From positions 682,001 through 746,000 of the forward strand of contig NZ_CAADFC020000016.1 of the NCBI RefSeq assembly GCF_900696085.1: a stretch of 64,000 nt of DNA, given 5' to 3'. This DNA comes from Bradyrhizobium ivorense (GTDB lineage Bacteria > Pseudomonadota > Alphaproteobacteria > Rhizobiales > Xanthobacteraceae). The notes below the pieces were generated by a model. It was not told the origin of the DNA, searched no databases, and saw only the letters and a program-made list of their open reading frames with translations. This document shows positions 17,052 through 26,514 of the stretch, piece by piece; positions within the stretch are counted from its first letter, which is position 1; each line of letters begins with the position of its first letter. The translations under genes and the position numbers were made by a program.

Positions 17052-17897
17052 ATGACATTTGCGCTCAACGATTCGAGCCCGATCAATCTGGCAGCCACGG
17101 ATATGGGATCTGGTGACTTCTCGGATCGTCTTGCCGTAAGCCAGCGTGGTCCTGTAACTCTCGTTCAGCTATCGCGGCCCGCCAAGCGGAACGCGATAGA
17201 CGCCAAAATGATGGATGCGATCCGGTCGGTTTTCAGTCATCTTCCACAGGGAACGCGTGCCGTCGTCCTGCATGGTGCAGGCGAGCATTTCTGCGCCGGC
17301 GCCGATCTGGGGGATGTCGCTGGGCGCGACGGAGCTGACGCGATTGCCTTTTCCAGGAGCATGCACGAAACGCTCGACCGCATCGAATATGGCAGCGTTC
17401 CCGTGATTGCGGCATTGCACGGTGGCGTGATCGGAGGCGGTCTCGAACTGGCCGCTTCGGCGCACATCCGCGTGGCTGAACGCAACACGTACTTTGCCCT
17501 GCCGGAGGGCATCAGAGGCATTTTCGTTGGCGGGGGTGGTGCCGTCCGGATTCCGCGCCTGATCGGCAGCAGTCGGACGATTGACATGATGCTGACCGGT
17601 CGCAGGTACAGTGCCGAGCAGCATGAGATCGGCTTCTCGCAATATGTCGCCGACAACGGAACTGGCCTGGCGACCGCCATCGAACTCGCAGAGAAGATCG
17701 CAGCGAACGCCCCCATGACCAATTTTGCCGTGGTTCAGGCATTGCCACGCATCGCAAGGGCCGATTCGGAAACCGGTCTGCTGATGGAGAGCCTCATGGT
17801 TACACTCGCCGTAGGCGACCGTGAGGCGAAGACCCGCATCCGTGACTTCCTCGAGAAGCGCGCCAGCAAGGTCCTGCACAACCCGGTGGCGGAGTGA
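17052..17897 (+). CDS. Enoyl-CoA hydratase/isomerase family protein
   Basis: A 281-residue crotonase. Diagnostic parts are SRPAKRNAIDAKMMDAI, HGAGEHFCAGADLGD for the oxyanion region, and LHGGVIGGGLELAASAHIRV. A catalytic Glu pattern of hydratases is not obvious at the second site (YFALPEGIRGIFVGGGG), so isomerase or hydrolase activity is possible. The ATG at 17052 has GGAG 5-6 bases upstream; the frame runs back to 16926 without similarity. It stands alone, without a GntR operator, so a link to the aromatic cluster is only possible. Confidence 0.88.
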   Translation: MTFALNDSSPINLAATDMGSGDFSDRLAVSQRGPVTLVQLSRPAKRNAIDAKMMDAIRSVFSHLPQGTRAVVLHGAGEHFCAGADLGDVAGRDGADAIAFSRSMHETLDRIEYGSVPVIAALHGGVIGGGLELAASAHIRVAERNTYFALPEGIRGIFVGGGGAVRIPRLIGSSRTIDMMLTGRRYSAEQHEIGFSQYVADNGTGLATAIELAEKIAANAPMTNFAVVQALPRIARADSETGLLMESLMVTLAVGDREAKTRIRDFLEKRASKVLHNPVAE

Positions 17898-18123
17898 GGC
17901 AGATCCAGCGCCAATCAGTTGGTGATCCGCGCCGCCTTGTTGGCGAGCGCCACCGAGACGAGGCGCGCCCGGCGACGCCGCCTCTCCATTATGCGGTTAA
18001 GCCAGCGTGCTTCTTCAGCGAAGCGCTTCGATCCGATAGGATCAGGCCCGTATTGCGAAAGGCCTGATCCACCTAGCGGCTTACGCGAAGTGCGGAAAAG
18101 GTGACTTGTTGGTGCGTCAGCGA

Positions 18124-18351
18124 TTAATGACCGGCTATCCCCGACGTCATTGCGCCTTCTGCCAAGTTGGACCCATAAGACGGCACCGAAATAATTGCTG
18201 GTGCGGCAGAGGCGTTGCGGTTCCGCCATTGCTCGCCTGCCAAGATGCGGTCCTTCGCTCGATTGTGGTGGTCCCTGGGAGCAGCAGTCGCTTCTGCCGC
18301 CAGAAAAGCAATTGCCGGGACAAGAAGCGCGAGGAGGATTTCGTTTCGCAT
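18124..18351 (-). CDS. Small exported protein
   Basis: A 75-residue protein with a clear signal peptide (ILLALLVPAIAFLAAEATAA) and a short polar tail ending MTSGIAGH. GGAG precedes the ATG at 18351 by 6-7 bases. It resembles the many small exported proteins of Bradyrhizobium of unknown function; I cannot name a family. Confidence 0.6.
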   Translation of the reverse strand: MRNEILLALLVPAIAFLAAEATAAPRDHHNRAKDRILAGEQWRNRNASAAPAIISVPSYGSNLAEGAMTSGIAGH

Positions 18352-18621
18352 TGTTATCTCCGTTTGGTTTGCCGAAAACGCGGATTGCGCCTTTCGCATC
18401 TGCGATCGTCGTCAGCCGGACGCTCAGTGGCCGACACGTTCATCGCATCGCAGGGAGATGGCGTGGGCCAGCGTTCTCGAAAATCGTACCAAGGTACTGG
18501 TTATACGTTCGTCTTGGCTTAGCCATACCTTTGGGTGGTCACGACAAGCCGACGGTCGATCTAGATCGCAGAACCCATGGGTGATGTATTTGCATCGTCC
18601 CCCCAAGCAAAGCGCATGCGA

Positions 18622-20562
18622 TTATTCCGGGAGGCCGATCAGCCGAAGGCCGGCATCAAATGCAGCCAGGTCGGCGGGGCGGCGCAGCGGAAACATGTTG
18701 GCAAACTTCGAGGCAGCCGCGGTTGGGTCTATTTGGTGTAGCCGTGCGACGGCCTTCCGCGCTTCGGCGTCTCGCCCTGCCACGGCCGAACTCACCGCGG
18801 TCAAAATGGCTGCCGTGACGTAGCCTGGACTGTGCCTCGAGGCCCTCTGGGCCCAGGAAAGTGCTTCTTCGTACCGTCCGGCGAAGAAGTGGGCCAGTCC
18901 AATGCCGGTTTGCACGATGAAGATGAGAGGGTCGAGCGGACTAAGGCGCATCGCGCGGTGCAAATGATCTATGGCAAGGTCCGGCTCGCCAAGAAAGATA
19001 TTGACCCACCCGCTAAATCGCCATGCTGCCGCAAAATTAGCATTGAGCATGAGCGCACGTTCGATCAGCGCACCCCCATCCTCAAGTTCTCCAACCACAT
19101 AGGCAAGTGCGTAGCCGGCATGAGCAAGGGCCACCGGATCATTCGCACCGAATCGTGCCGCAGCGCGGGCCAATCGTTCCGCTTCGCCGGCTTGCCCTTC
19201 CCGATCGCTTGCCCAGCCGTTTGCCTTGCACCAGACATAACAATAAGCGCACATTCCGTAGGCCGCGGCAAAATTCTCGTCCGTCCCGATCGCGCTTTGA
19301 AAATTCTGGAGGGCCTCGAGGTTGGCTTGTCTCGTGACTTGATAGATATTGGCCATACCGCGCAAAAAATAGTCGTGAGCGGCCAGGTTTTCGGTCGGCT
19401 TGCGCTTGGCCCGTTCGATTTCGACCTGTTCAAGCCTGGGCGAGATCGCCCCGATAACGTTCCTGGTAACTTCGTCCTGCAGCTCGAAGATATCATCGAG
19501 GCAGCCGTCAAAATGATCCGCCCACAAATGCGCGCCGGTGGGTGCGTCTATCAGCTGCCCTGTGATGCGAACCCTGTTTGCTACCTTGCGAACACTTCCC
19601 TCGAGCACGTAGCGCACGCCGAGTTCGCGGCCGACCTGCTTTATGTTGACTGCCTTGCCCTTGTAGGTGAAGCTCGAGTTGCGCGCGATCACGAATAGCC
19701 AGGTCATGCGCGATAATGCCGTGATGATGTCCTCGACCATGCCATCGGCGAAATACTCCTGTTCGGGATCTCCGCTCATGTTGGTAAAGGGCAGCACCGC
19801 AATGGAAGGCTGGTCGGGAAGCGCGAGTGTCGGCACATCGGCATCCATCGGCGGGCATGCATTCGCAACCGCCCGCGCTCGCCAAGCTCGTATCGGCTCG
19901 GGGATGTTCTTCAACGATTGATAGCCCATATCGTCATAGGCGATCTTCGTTTTGCCTCGAATCTGGCGGTGAGCATCGTCGGAGATGCAGATGCCGCCGG
20001 GCTCGGCGATTCCCTCTAGCCGCGAGGCAATGTTGACGCCATCACCAAAAATGTCGTTGTCGTCGATGATGATGTCGCCAACATGGATGCCAATACGCAA
20101 TTCGAGGCGCTTGCCTTCGGGCACGCCGATATTGCCGTTGGCAATGCCTCGTTGAATCTCGACAGCGCACCGGACCGCTTCCACCGCGCTGATGAACTCG
20201 ACCAGCATGCCATCGCCGGTGGTCTTGACGATGCGGCCCCGATGCTCGGCAATCTTGGGGTCGACAACCGCCCGCCGGCACTGCTTCAGTCTTGCCAGCG
20301 TGCCCTCCTCATCCGCATTCATGAGACGGCTGTAACCGGCGACATCCGTTGCGAGCACGGCCACAAGCCGTCGCTCAATCCGCGCCGCGGGCTTGCGGTC
20401 TGTTCCGAGTAGGGAACGTCTCCGTCGGGGGCGGTCGGGAGAGACGGGAGCGCTGCGGTGTTGTACCGCCTCAAACCGAGAAGCAGGCTCCTCGGCAGAT
20501 GGCATGGTGCACTCGTCGTCTCGTCCTGTTCTTGATCCATCAACGATCGGCGCGGATGTCAT
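18622..20562 (-). CDS. Class III adenylate cyclase with TolB-like and TPR regions
   Basis: A 646-residue cytoplasmic protein. Residues about 65-220 form a class III nucleotide cyclase (LATDVAGYSRLMNADEEG, then TTGDGMLVEF, then NIASRLEGIAEPGGICIS). The two metal-binding Asp are present. A TolB-like N-terminal domain follows (SIAVLPFTNMSGDPEQEYFA; YVLEGSVRK), then TPR-like helices to the end. This architecture is widespread in Bradyrhizobium, often in many copies. The ATG at 20562 with GGTGGAG upstream is preferred over GTG at 20574. It should make cAMP in response to an unknown input. Confidence 0.9.
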   Translation of the reverse strand: MTSAPIVDGSRTGRDDECTMPSAEEPASRFEAVQHRSAPVSPDRPRRRRSLLGTDRKPAARIERRLVAVLATDVAGYSRLMNADEEGTLARLKQCRRAVVDPKIAEHRGRIVKTTGDGMLVEFISAVEAVRCAVEIQRGIANGNIGVPEGKRLELRIGIHVGDIIIDDNDIFGDGVNIASRLEGIAEPGGICISDDAHRQIRGKTKIAYDDMGYQSLKNIPEPIRAWRARAVANACPPMDADVPTLALPDQPSIAVLPFTNMSGDPEQEYFADGMVEDIITALSRMTWLFVIARNSSFTYKGKAVNIKQVGRELGVRYVLEGSVRKVANRVRITGQLIDAPTGAHLWADHFDGCLDDIFELQDEVTRNVIGAISPRLEQVEIERAKRKPTENLAAHDYFLRGMANIYQVTRQANLEALQNFQSAIGTDENFAAAYGMCAYCYVWCKANGWASDREGQAGEAERLARAAARFGANDPVALAHAGYALAYVVGELEDGGALIERALMLNANFAAAWRFSGWVNIFLGEPDLAIDHLHRAMRLSPLDPLIFIVQTGIGLAHFFAGRYEEALSWAQRASRHSPGYVTAAILTAVSSAVAGRDAEARKAVARLHQIDPTAAASKFANMFPLRRPADLAAFDAGLRLIGLPE

Positions 20563-20579
20563 GGTCAGCTCCACCCCCG

Positions 20580-20672
20580 CAGGTTCATCGGGCGTCGTCG
20601 GTATAAATGTTCAGGCCGTTCCGACGTGGTTTTCGAACGTCGTCCTGAAGTACTGGAGGTCGCCGGCCATTT
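20580..20672 (-). repeat. Duplicated tail of the 21759 hydrolase gene
   Basis: Read on the minus strand this segment encodes LQYFRTTFENHVGTA followed by a stop, closely like the last residues (LQYFKTMFESHGGKG) of the hydrolase gene at 21759. Similarity continues about 40 bases past the stop. No upstream part of the gene is present. It is the scar of a duplication or rearrangement that also fits the fused gene next to it. Confidence 0.75.
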
Positions 20673-20837
20673 ACACTGTTTGGTGAAATATTAGCGCTTG
20701 TCGCAGCGGACTGCGCTGCGGCAGAGCCGAGGAGGCCGAGCATGGTGGAGCACCTCGTGAGCATCACGACTTCTCCCTGGTGAGTCGCGCCCTTTCTTAG
20801 CGCACCGGCGCGTAGTTCATGAGTTTGAAAAGAAGAT

Positions 20838-21644
20838 TCATGCCGACTGAACTGGCAATCGCCTGATACGGCGTCCGGTCGCGGCGAAGATCGCATTCGT
20901 GAGCGCCGGCGCCACGACAGCCGTCGCGGCTTCACCGAGGCCGCCGGGACCGGCCCTGCTCGGCACGATATGGGTCTCGATCCGCGGCGTTTCGTCGATG
21001 CGCAACGGCAGATAACTGTCGAAGTTGGATTGCTCCACGCGCCCGTCCTTGAACGTGATCGCTCCGTGCAGCGCTGCCGTCAGGCCAAAGATCGTTCCGC
21101 CCTGCACCTGCGCGTCGATCGTCAGCGGATTGATCGGCAGCCCGCAGTCTACCGCGCAGACCACACGCTCGACCTTGACATTGGCCTCGCCATCCAACGC
21201 CGCGCGCTGGATGGCGTCGTGAATGCGATTGTAGGTACCGCACCGGGAGACATTGCTCGACATCGCGGTGTTGATCTCGGACACCGTCGAATGAGGCGTG
21301 CTGGTCAGGAGTGCCGCGGCGGACATGATCTGCCCCGACTGGCAATAGCCGCACTGGACGACGTCAAGGTCAAACCATGCCTGCTGCACCTTGCGGCCGA
21401 CCGGGGTGTCGCCAATGGCCTCGATGGTCATCACCGCGGCGTCCCCGATGCTGTCGATCGTGGTCGCGCAGGAGCGGGCCGCCGCGCCATCGACGTGAAC
21501 CGTGCATGTACCGCACAGCGCCATCCCGCATCCGAACTTCGTGCCGGTCATGTTGAGGACGTCGCGAAGCACCCACAGCAAGGGCGTGTCGCCGTCCACA
21601 TCCACCGTCTTCTGCATTCCGTTGATCTTGAGAGCGTATTTCAT
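20838..21644 (-). pseudogene. Fused remnant of isoquinoline-1-oxidoreductase-type subunits
   Basis: A 268-codon frame. The N-terminal ~150 residues are a complete [2Fe-2S] subunit of the xanthine oxidase family (FGCGMALCGTC; VVQCGYCQSGQIMSAAALL; SRCGTYNRI). Directly after IQRAALDGEA the frame enters the extreme C-terminus of the molybdopterin-binding large subunit (VVCAVDCGLPINPLTIDAQV; GPGGLGEAATAVVAPALTNA). About 600 or more residues of the large subunit are missing, so an in-frame deletion has joined two genes. The [2Fe-2S] half could still fold; the catalytic Mo site is lost. The ATG at 21644 matches family starts. Confidence 0.82.
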
Positions 21645-21758
21645 TTGTCTTACAGTCGAGCGCCGTGAGATGGACGTGAAAAGACATTTCGGAAGCGGCA
21701 CGTGACGGCGGAGCGGAGGTCACCCCGCAGGTTTCGTCGGTGTCCCCGGGGCAAATGT

Positions 21759-22418
21759 TCAACCCTTCCCACCGTGGCTTTCGAACATCGTTTTGAAGTA
21801 CTGGAGGCCCACGCCGAACGGGCCGCCGTACCGCTTCGCGATCTCCACGGTGAGGTCGTAGGTCTCAAGGCGCGCCCAATCCCGCTGCAATTCCAACAGA
21901 TAACCTAGCGATGTCATCGGCCGTGCGCCGGCCTGGATCATGCGCTCGACCGCCCGTTCGTGCGCCTCGACCGAGCAGTCGCCGCAAGCATCCGTGATGA
22001 CATATACCTCATAACCCTGTTCCAACGCCGACAGCACCGGACCATTGCAACAGACAGACGTCCACAGGCCGCACATCACGAGGCGGTCCTTTCCGATAGC
22101 GTTGATGCGACGAATGAGATTCTCGTCCTCCCAGCCGTTCGAGGTCGTGCGATCGGCGACCTCCGCATTTGGGAAAACATCGGTGATCTCACTGAACAGC
22201 GGACCCGCGAAGGCATCCTTCGAAATCGTCGTGATGATCGTCGGGACCTTGAAGGCTCGCGCCGTATGGGCAAGGATCGCGACGTTGGTACGCAGGATGG
22301 TGATGTCAATTGACTTGGTATTGAACGCCATTTGCGATTGATGGTCAATCAGCAGCAGCGCGTGATCACTCGGACTCAGAAGCGTTTTGGCGGGTTTGGC
22401 GATGGCTTTGAGGCCCAT
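21759..22418 (-). CDS. Cysteine hydrolase, isochorismatase/YcaC-like
   Basis: A 219-residue isochorismatase-fold hydrolase. The catalytic Asp is in ALLLIDHQ, a Lys in the middle segment, and the nucleophile Cys in MCGLWTSVCC followed by the cis-peptide region. ATG 22418 follows CAAGGAG. Family members hydrolyse amides, imides or related compounds; the substrate is unknown. It lies about 105 bases after the kinase gene on the same strand. A copy of its last codons occurs at 20580. Confidence 0.88.
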   Translation of the reverse strand: MGLKAIAKPAKTLLSPSDHALLLIDHQSQMAFNTKSIDITILRTNVAILAHTARAFKVPTIITTISKDAFAGPLFSEITDVFPNAEVADRTTSNGWEDENLIRRINAIGKDRLVMCGLWTSVCCNGPVLSALEQGYEVYVITDACGDCSVEAHERAVERMIQAGARPMTSLGYLLELQRDWARLETYDLTVEIAKRYGGPFGVGLQYFKTMFESHGGKG

Positions 22419-22523
22419 GTGGTCTCTCCTTGTGTTCGAGCGATGCAGCGCTGTGTTTTGAAACAGTCACTGCGGATGAAGTGGGAAATGGATCCAGCGC
22501 TCCGCGCCTGCTGCGGAGTTCCG

Positions 22524-23309
22524 CTATTGTCGATGCTCGTGCACATCGGTACGGGCCCGCTCGGCCACGATCGAAAACCGGGTCCCTCGACCGACCGCAG
22601 AGCTCACTTGAACACGATGGCCAAGTACACCCACGGCTTGCCGAACGATGAAGAGCCCGATGCCGAGACCATCACCGCACATTACATCGATCCGCGCAAA
22701 GGCCTCGAATATTCTCGACATATGCTCACCGGAAATGCCGATTCCAGTGTCGACAACATCGATCCGGATATGATTCCCAAAGTGACGACAGCCCATCAGG
22801 AGGCGGCCGCCTGGTTCGGTGTATTTGATCGCATTGCTGACGAGATTGCGGAGCACCGCACCCAGCAGCAAAACGTCGCTTTTGATCCAGGTGCGGGTTG
22901 AGACCACCCTGATCTGAAGCCCCTTTTCCTGCGCCGCCGCTTCGTGCTCGCGCCGAACTTGTCTCAGCGACGTCTCGAGGTTGACCGCAGATAACTTGAC
23001 ATGCCCGCCGCGCTCGCTCAAACGAAGTGCGATCAGCAACTGATCGAGTTGCTCGCCCAATCGATCGATTGCGCTCTGGCAAAGCTCCAGGAGGGCTTGC
23101 TCGGATGCGGTTCGAAGCCCATCGCCAAGCCGCTCGCGAACTCCCTGAATGATTTGCAGCGGCTGGCGAAGATCATGCCCCGCGATCGCGAGCAGCGTTG
23201 CTTCAAACTCACGGTCGCTTAAGCGCTTTGACGAAATTGTCGTGCTTGTTGCAGCGGAGCACCCGCTATCGCCCTTGGGGTCTCGGATGGGTCTGCGCGT
23301 TCCATGCAT
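22524..23309 (-). CDS. Soluble sensor histidine kinase lacking sensor domain
   Basis: A 261-residue kinase with only the transmitter: HisKA motif AIAGHDLRQPLQIIQG (phospho-His), then HATPase with NLVSNAIKYTEPGG (N box), DVVDTGIGI (G1) and GDGLGIGLFIVRQAV (G2). No transmembrane or input domain is present in the short N-terminal tail. ATG 23309 has AAGGAG 9 bases upstream. It follows bdhA by 56 bases and is probably co-transcribed. No adjacent receiver gene is on this unit. Confidence 0.85.
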   Translation of the reverse strand: MHGTRRPIRDPKGDSGCSAATSTTISSKRLSDREFEATLLAIAGHDLRQPLQIIQGVRERLGDGLRTASEQALLELCQSAIDRLGEQLDQLLIALRLSERGGHVKLSAVNLETSLRQVRREHEAAAQEKGLQIRVVSTRTWIKSDVLLLGAVLRNLVSNAIKYTEPGGRLLMGCRHFGNHIRIDVVDTGIGISGEHMSRIFEAFARIDVMCGDGLGIGLFIVRQAVGVLGHRVQVSSAVGRGTRFSIVAERARTDVHEHRQ

Positions 23310-23365
23310 CGGCTTGTACTCCTTGGGTCGTCTGGAGCGATCCGTCCCCGACTTGCGCGTTCGCG

Positions 23366-24148
23366 CTACTGTGCAGTCCAACCGCCGTCGATCGAGATCG
23401 CGGTTCCGGTGATCTGCTCCGCCGCATCCGAGCACAGGAAAGCGACCGCGCCTCCGAGTTGTTCGAGAGCGACAAATTCCAGAGACGGCTGCTTTTCCGC
23501 CAGCAACCCATTCGCCGCCTCCTCCTGACTAATGCGCTTCTCTGCGGCGAGGTCCGCAATTTGCCTCTCGACCAACGGCGTTCGGACCCAGCCAGGGCAG
23601 ACCGCATTACAGGTCACGCCACTGCCGGCGGTCTCCAGGCCGACCACCTTTGTCAGACCGACCAGTCCGTGCTTGGCTGCGACGTATCCCGCCTTATGTG
23701 TTGAACCGACGAGCCCGTGGGCGGAGGCGATATTGATAATCCGTCCCCAACGCTGCTTTCTCATCTGAGGTACTGCCGCGGCGATGCCGTGGAACGCCGC
23801 TGACAGATTGATCTTCAGAATGGCATCCCACCTGGCAATCGGAAATTCCTCGACCGGCGCCGTGAACTGAATGCCGGCATTGTTGACCAGGATGTCGAGC
23901 CGGCCGAATTTCTCGATCGTACCGGCGACCAATCCGCGAACGGCTTCTCCCTGCGCCATATCCGCGCCATCGTACACAACACGCACGCCGTGCTCGCGCT
24001 CGATCCCGCTGCGCAGCGCCTCGATGGCTCCCGCTTCGCCAAAGCCGTTCAACACCAGGCCAGCGCCGAGCTTACCCAGCTCTTTGGCAATGCCCAAGCC
24101 AATGCCGCTGGTCGATCCCGTGACGATCGCTACTTTGCCTTTCAACAT
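23366..24148 (-). CDS. bdhA: 3-hydroxybutyrate dehydrogenase
   Basis: A 260-residue classical SDR. TGSTSGIGLGIAKEL is the cofactor motif, NNAGIQ follows, the catalytic triad is in NIASAHGLVGSTHKAGYVAAK, and the C-terminus carries QITGTAISIDGGWTAQ. The HGLVGS...HKAGYVAAKHGL block is typical of D-3-hydroxybutyrate dehydrogenase, which interconverts 3-hydroxybutyrate and acetoacetate. It follows the patatin gene closely. Patatin plus bdhA is a common rhizobial pair and fits release and use of storage lipid or PHB products. Confidence 0.88.
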   Translation of the reverse strand: MLKGKVAIVTGSTSGIGLGIAKELGKLGAGLVLNGFGEAGAIEALRSGIEREHGVRVVYDGADMAQGEAVRGLVAGTIEKFGRLDILVNNAGIQFTAPVEEFPIARWDAILKINLSAAFHGIAAAVPQMRKQRWGRIINIASAHGLVGSTHKAGYVAAKHGLVGLTKVVGLETAGSGVTCNAVCPGWVRTPLVERQIADLAAEKRISQEEAANGLLAEKQPSLEFVALEQLGGAVAFLCSDAAEQITGTAISIDGGWTAQ

Positions 24149-24189
24149 GAGACGTCCTTTCGATGCTTTGGGCGATAGGTCTGCCGCTC

Positions 24190-25365
24190 TCAATCGCGGC
24201 GATGGATGTCGTGTGTGATGACGCCGAGTTCAGGTGCGGGCGGTTCGAGACGGTGCGGGTCGGCCAGCGTGCGGCGGATGTCATCAAGCCCGCTCTGCCA
24301 ATGGGCGCGCATCGCGTTCAGCCCGAACTCGTAGTCCTTCGAATGGCGCTCGTAGATCTTGGACTGGTAGATCAAGTGGATGATGTTGTAGGAGCGGTGT
24401 CGGGCCATGTTCGCAATGGCGCGGATTCCCGGGTCCTCTTTCGCGCTGGCGGGCAATTCCTCAATTATCCGCTGCAGGGCCTGACGCATGGCCTGCATGC
24501 GCAGCGCCTGGTCGGTGACGGCGCGCGTGCGGCTCGAATATTGGATGTCCTTCTGCCGGCTCGACACTTCCATCATGTCATTGGGAACGCTCCCCCTCGC
24601 CGACCAGAGATCGACCTGAAAGGTCAGCGTGTCGCAGGGTTCGCTGGACAGCACGCGGGACAGAGGGGTGTTCGAGACGACGCCACCATCCCAATAATGC
24701 TCGCCTTCGATTTCGACTGCGGGAAATCCCGGCGGCAATGCGCCGGAAGCCATGAAATGCTTCGGCCCGAGCCTGCGTTCGGCGGTGTCGAAATAAGTCA
24801 GGTTGCCCGTGCGGACATTGACCGCTCCGACGCTGACGCGTACCTCGCCCGAGTTCAAGCGATCGAAGTCGACAAGTTGCCAAAGGGTCCGCTTCAACGG
24901 CGAGGTATCGTAGAAACTGGTCGCCGCATCGCCTGAAAACGGTGACCAGAAGGGCGGCGGAAAGCGCGGCTTGAAGAACCCGGGCTGCCCTTGGAATAAG
25001 GCCCTCACCGCGGCTACCGCGTTGCGCGCCGAGCGCAGATCGAAGGCAAAGGGCATGGCGTCGGCCAACCCTTCGCCAGCGGGCCATTCCACCGGAGTAG
25101 CGCAGATTGTCTCCCAGAATTTGCGCAGCCGCTCGACACGCTCCGCCTCTGGCGAACCGGCGATGATGGCAGCGTTGAGCGCGCCAATCGAAATGCCGGC
25201 GAGCCAGTTCGGCCGGATGCCCGCCTCGTGCAGACCTTCGTACACGCCGGCCTGGTAGGCGCCAAGCGCCCCGCCCCCCTGCAACACCAATGCGATGACA
25301 TCGTATGGCAACGATTTGACAGTCTGCGCCACAGAGATTGTTTGCTCTTTCATCACGTTCAACAT
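24190..25365 (-). CDS. Patatin-like phospholipase
   Basis: A 391-residue patatin-family protein. The oxyanion motif is GGGALGAYQAG, the nucleophile is GISIGALNAA, and the catalytic Asp lies in DGGVVSNTPL. A C-terminal extension of about 150 residues corresponds to the DUF3734-type domain in rhizobial members. The ATG at 25365 has CAAGGAG 8 bases upstream; a second ATG is at 25353. It lies between CMD and bdhA genes on the same strand. Confidence 0.9.
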   Translation of the reverse strand: MLNVMKEQTISVAQTVKSLPYDVIALVLQGGGALGAYQAGVYEGLHEAGIRPNWLAGISIGALNAAIIAGSPEAERVERLRKFWETICATPVEWPAGEGLADAMPFAFDLRSARNAVAAVRALFQGQPGFFKPRFPPPFWSPFSGDAATSFYDTSPLKRTLWQLVDFDRLNSGEVRVSVGAVNVRTGNLTYFDTAERRLGPKHFMASGALPPGFPAVEIEGEHYWDGGVVSNTPLSRVLSSEPCDTLTFQVDLWSARGSVPNDMMEVSSRQKDIQYSSRTRAVTDQALRMQAMRQALQRIIEELPASAKEDPGIRAIANMARHRSYNIIHLIYQSKIYERHSKDYEFGLNAMRAHWQSGLDDIRRTLADPHRLEPPAPELGVITHDIHRRD

Positions 25366-25402
25366 TTTCCAAACTCCTTGCGTGGAGACGACGTCGCGCG
25401 TC

Positions 25403-25966
25403 TCAACTCTCCGGAACGGGTACGTCGAATGTGTTGAGCGTGACCGATACCATGCAGTAAAGACCGATGAGGTAGGACAACTCTGCCGCTCCGTGCGCGC
25501 CGAACTGCTCCACCGCCGCCCGATAGGTCAGTTCGGGCAATATGCCGCCGGACACCAGAGCGGATGCGAAGTCGTAGGCCACGGCCTCCTGCCTTGTCAG
25601 ATCCGCTGGGCGTTGACCAGCCACGATGGTCGCGAGCTTCTCGTCGGACAGCCCTTTCCGCTCCGCCACGATCACATGGGCATAGAGCTCATAAGCGGCC
25701 TTGAAATGCGCGCCCGTCACGAGGATCGCGATTTCGCGGATTGGTGCCGGCAGGGAAGGATTGAAAGCCATCGCCTTGGTCAGATCCCAAACCGGCTTTC
25801 CGAACTTTGGCTCGTGCAGCCACGGATTCCAGGGTCCCATCAAGCCGCCGTCGGCGCGTATGTTCGCGAATCCCTGGAAGCTCTTGGCTATTCCCTCTTT
25901 CATGTCTACGGCGAGAGACTTCTGCTGATCGGTAAGCTCGTCGGGTGGAATGATGGGCAGGCGCAT
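25403..25966 (-). CDS. Carboxymuconolactone decarboxylase-family protein, copy 1
   Basis: A 187-residue CMD/AhpD-like protein (PWNPWLHEPKFGKPVWDL; REIAILVTGAHFKAAYELYA). The CxxC of AhpD peroxidases is absent, so peroxidase activity is unlikely. A close paralogue is at 37770; by hand count they differ at 31 of 187 positions (83% identical). It lies between RidA and patatin genes on the same strand. Its reaction is unknown; a role in handling lactone or peroxy products is conjecture. Confidence 0.85.
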   Translation of the reverse strand: MRLPIIPPDELTDQQKSLAVDMKEGIAKSFQGFANIRADGGLMGPWNPWLHEPKFGKPVWDLTKAMAFNPSLPAPIREIAILVTGAHFKAAYELYAHVIVAERKGLSDEKLATIVAGQRPADLTRQEAVAYDFASALVSGGILPELTYRAAVEQFGAHGAAELSYLIGLYCMVSVTLNTFDVPVPES

Positions 25967-26071
25967 CAGTTGTTCTCCTTCAATCGTGCGGCTGCTTCGC
26001 TTCGAGCGGGGCTCTGGCGTTGCAGCGTGTGTCTCGGGGGACGGGATCGTCCGCCCGTCCGGACGCGAGCC

Positions 26072-26479
26072 TCAATCCGCGGTCACAGCCGCGATCTCAA
26101 GTTCAATCAGGAAATCGGGGTTTGCGAGCGCGGTGACGCCGATCAGCGTGCTTGGAGAGGGGCGGTCTCGGCTCCAGGGTATCGGGAAGGTTTCATCCCG
26201 AAGGCAGCGCTCCACGTAGGCCGATACGTCGATCGCATACACTCGGCGGAACACGACGTCGTCCCATGACGCACCGACTGCCTTCAGCTGCACGGTCAAA
26301 GCATCAAGGATTGCCCTGAATTGAGCCCTGATGTCTCCGACATGGATGGGCCTGGAGTTCTCGTCAGTTGGCACCTGTCCCGCAATATAGATCAGCTTCG
26401 ACGGCTTTGTGATGCTGAGGATGCGAGTGAAGTACGGGCTCCTTGGGACACCCGCAGGATTGATGTACTCTTTCGGCAC
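26072..26479 (-). CDS. RidA/YjgF-family protein
   Basis: A 135-residue Rid-family protein: PSKLIYIAGQVPTDE, the helix FRAILDALTVQLKAVGAS, VVFRRVYAIDV, and TLIGVTALANPDFLIELEIA. The position of the RidA substrate arginine (RTxV block) reads PSPSTLIGV, so it belongs to a subgroup that lacks the deaminase arginine. Start is the GTG at 26479 with GGAAGGAG upstream. It follows the MDR gene by 35 bases. Confidence 0.82.
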   Translation of the reverse strand: MPKEYINPAGVPRSPYFTRILSITKPSKLIYIAGQVPTDENSRPIHVGDIRAQFRAILDALTVQLKAVGASWDDVVFRRVYAIDVSAYVERCLRDETFPIPWSRDRPSPSTLIGVTALANPDFLIELEIAAVTAD

Positions 26480-26514
26480 TTTGGATCTCCTTCCGGAGCG
26501 GCACAAGCAAGCAG

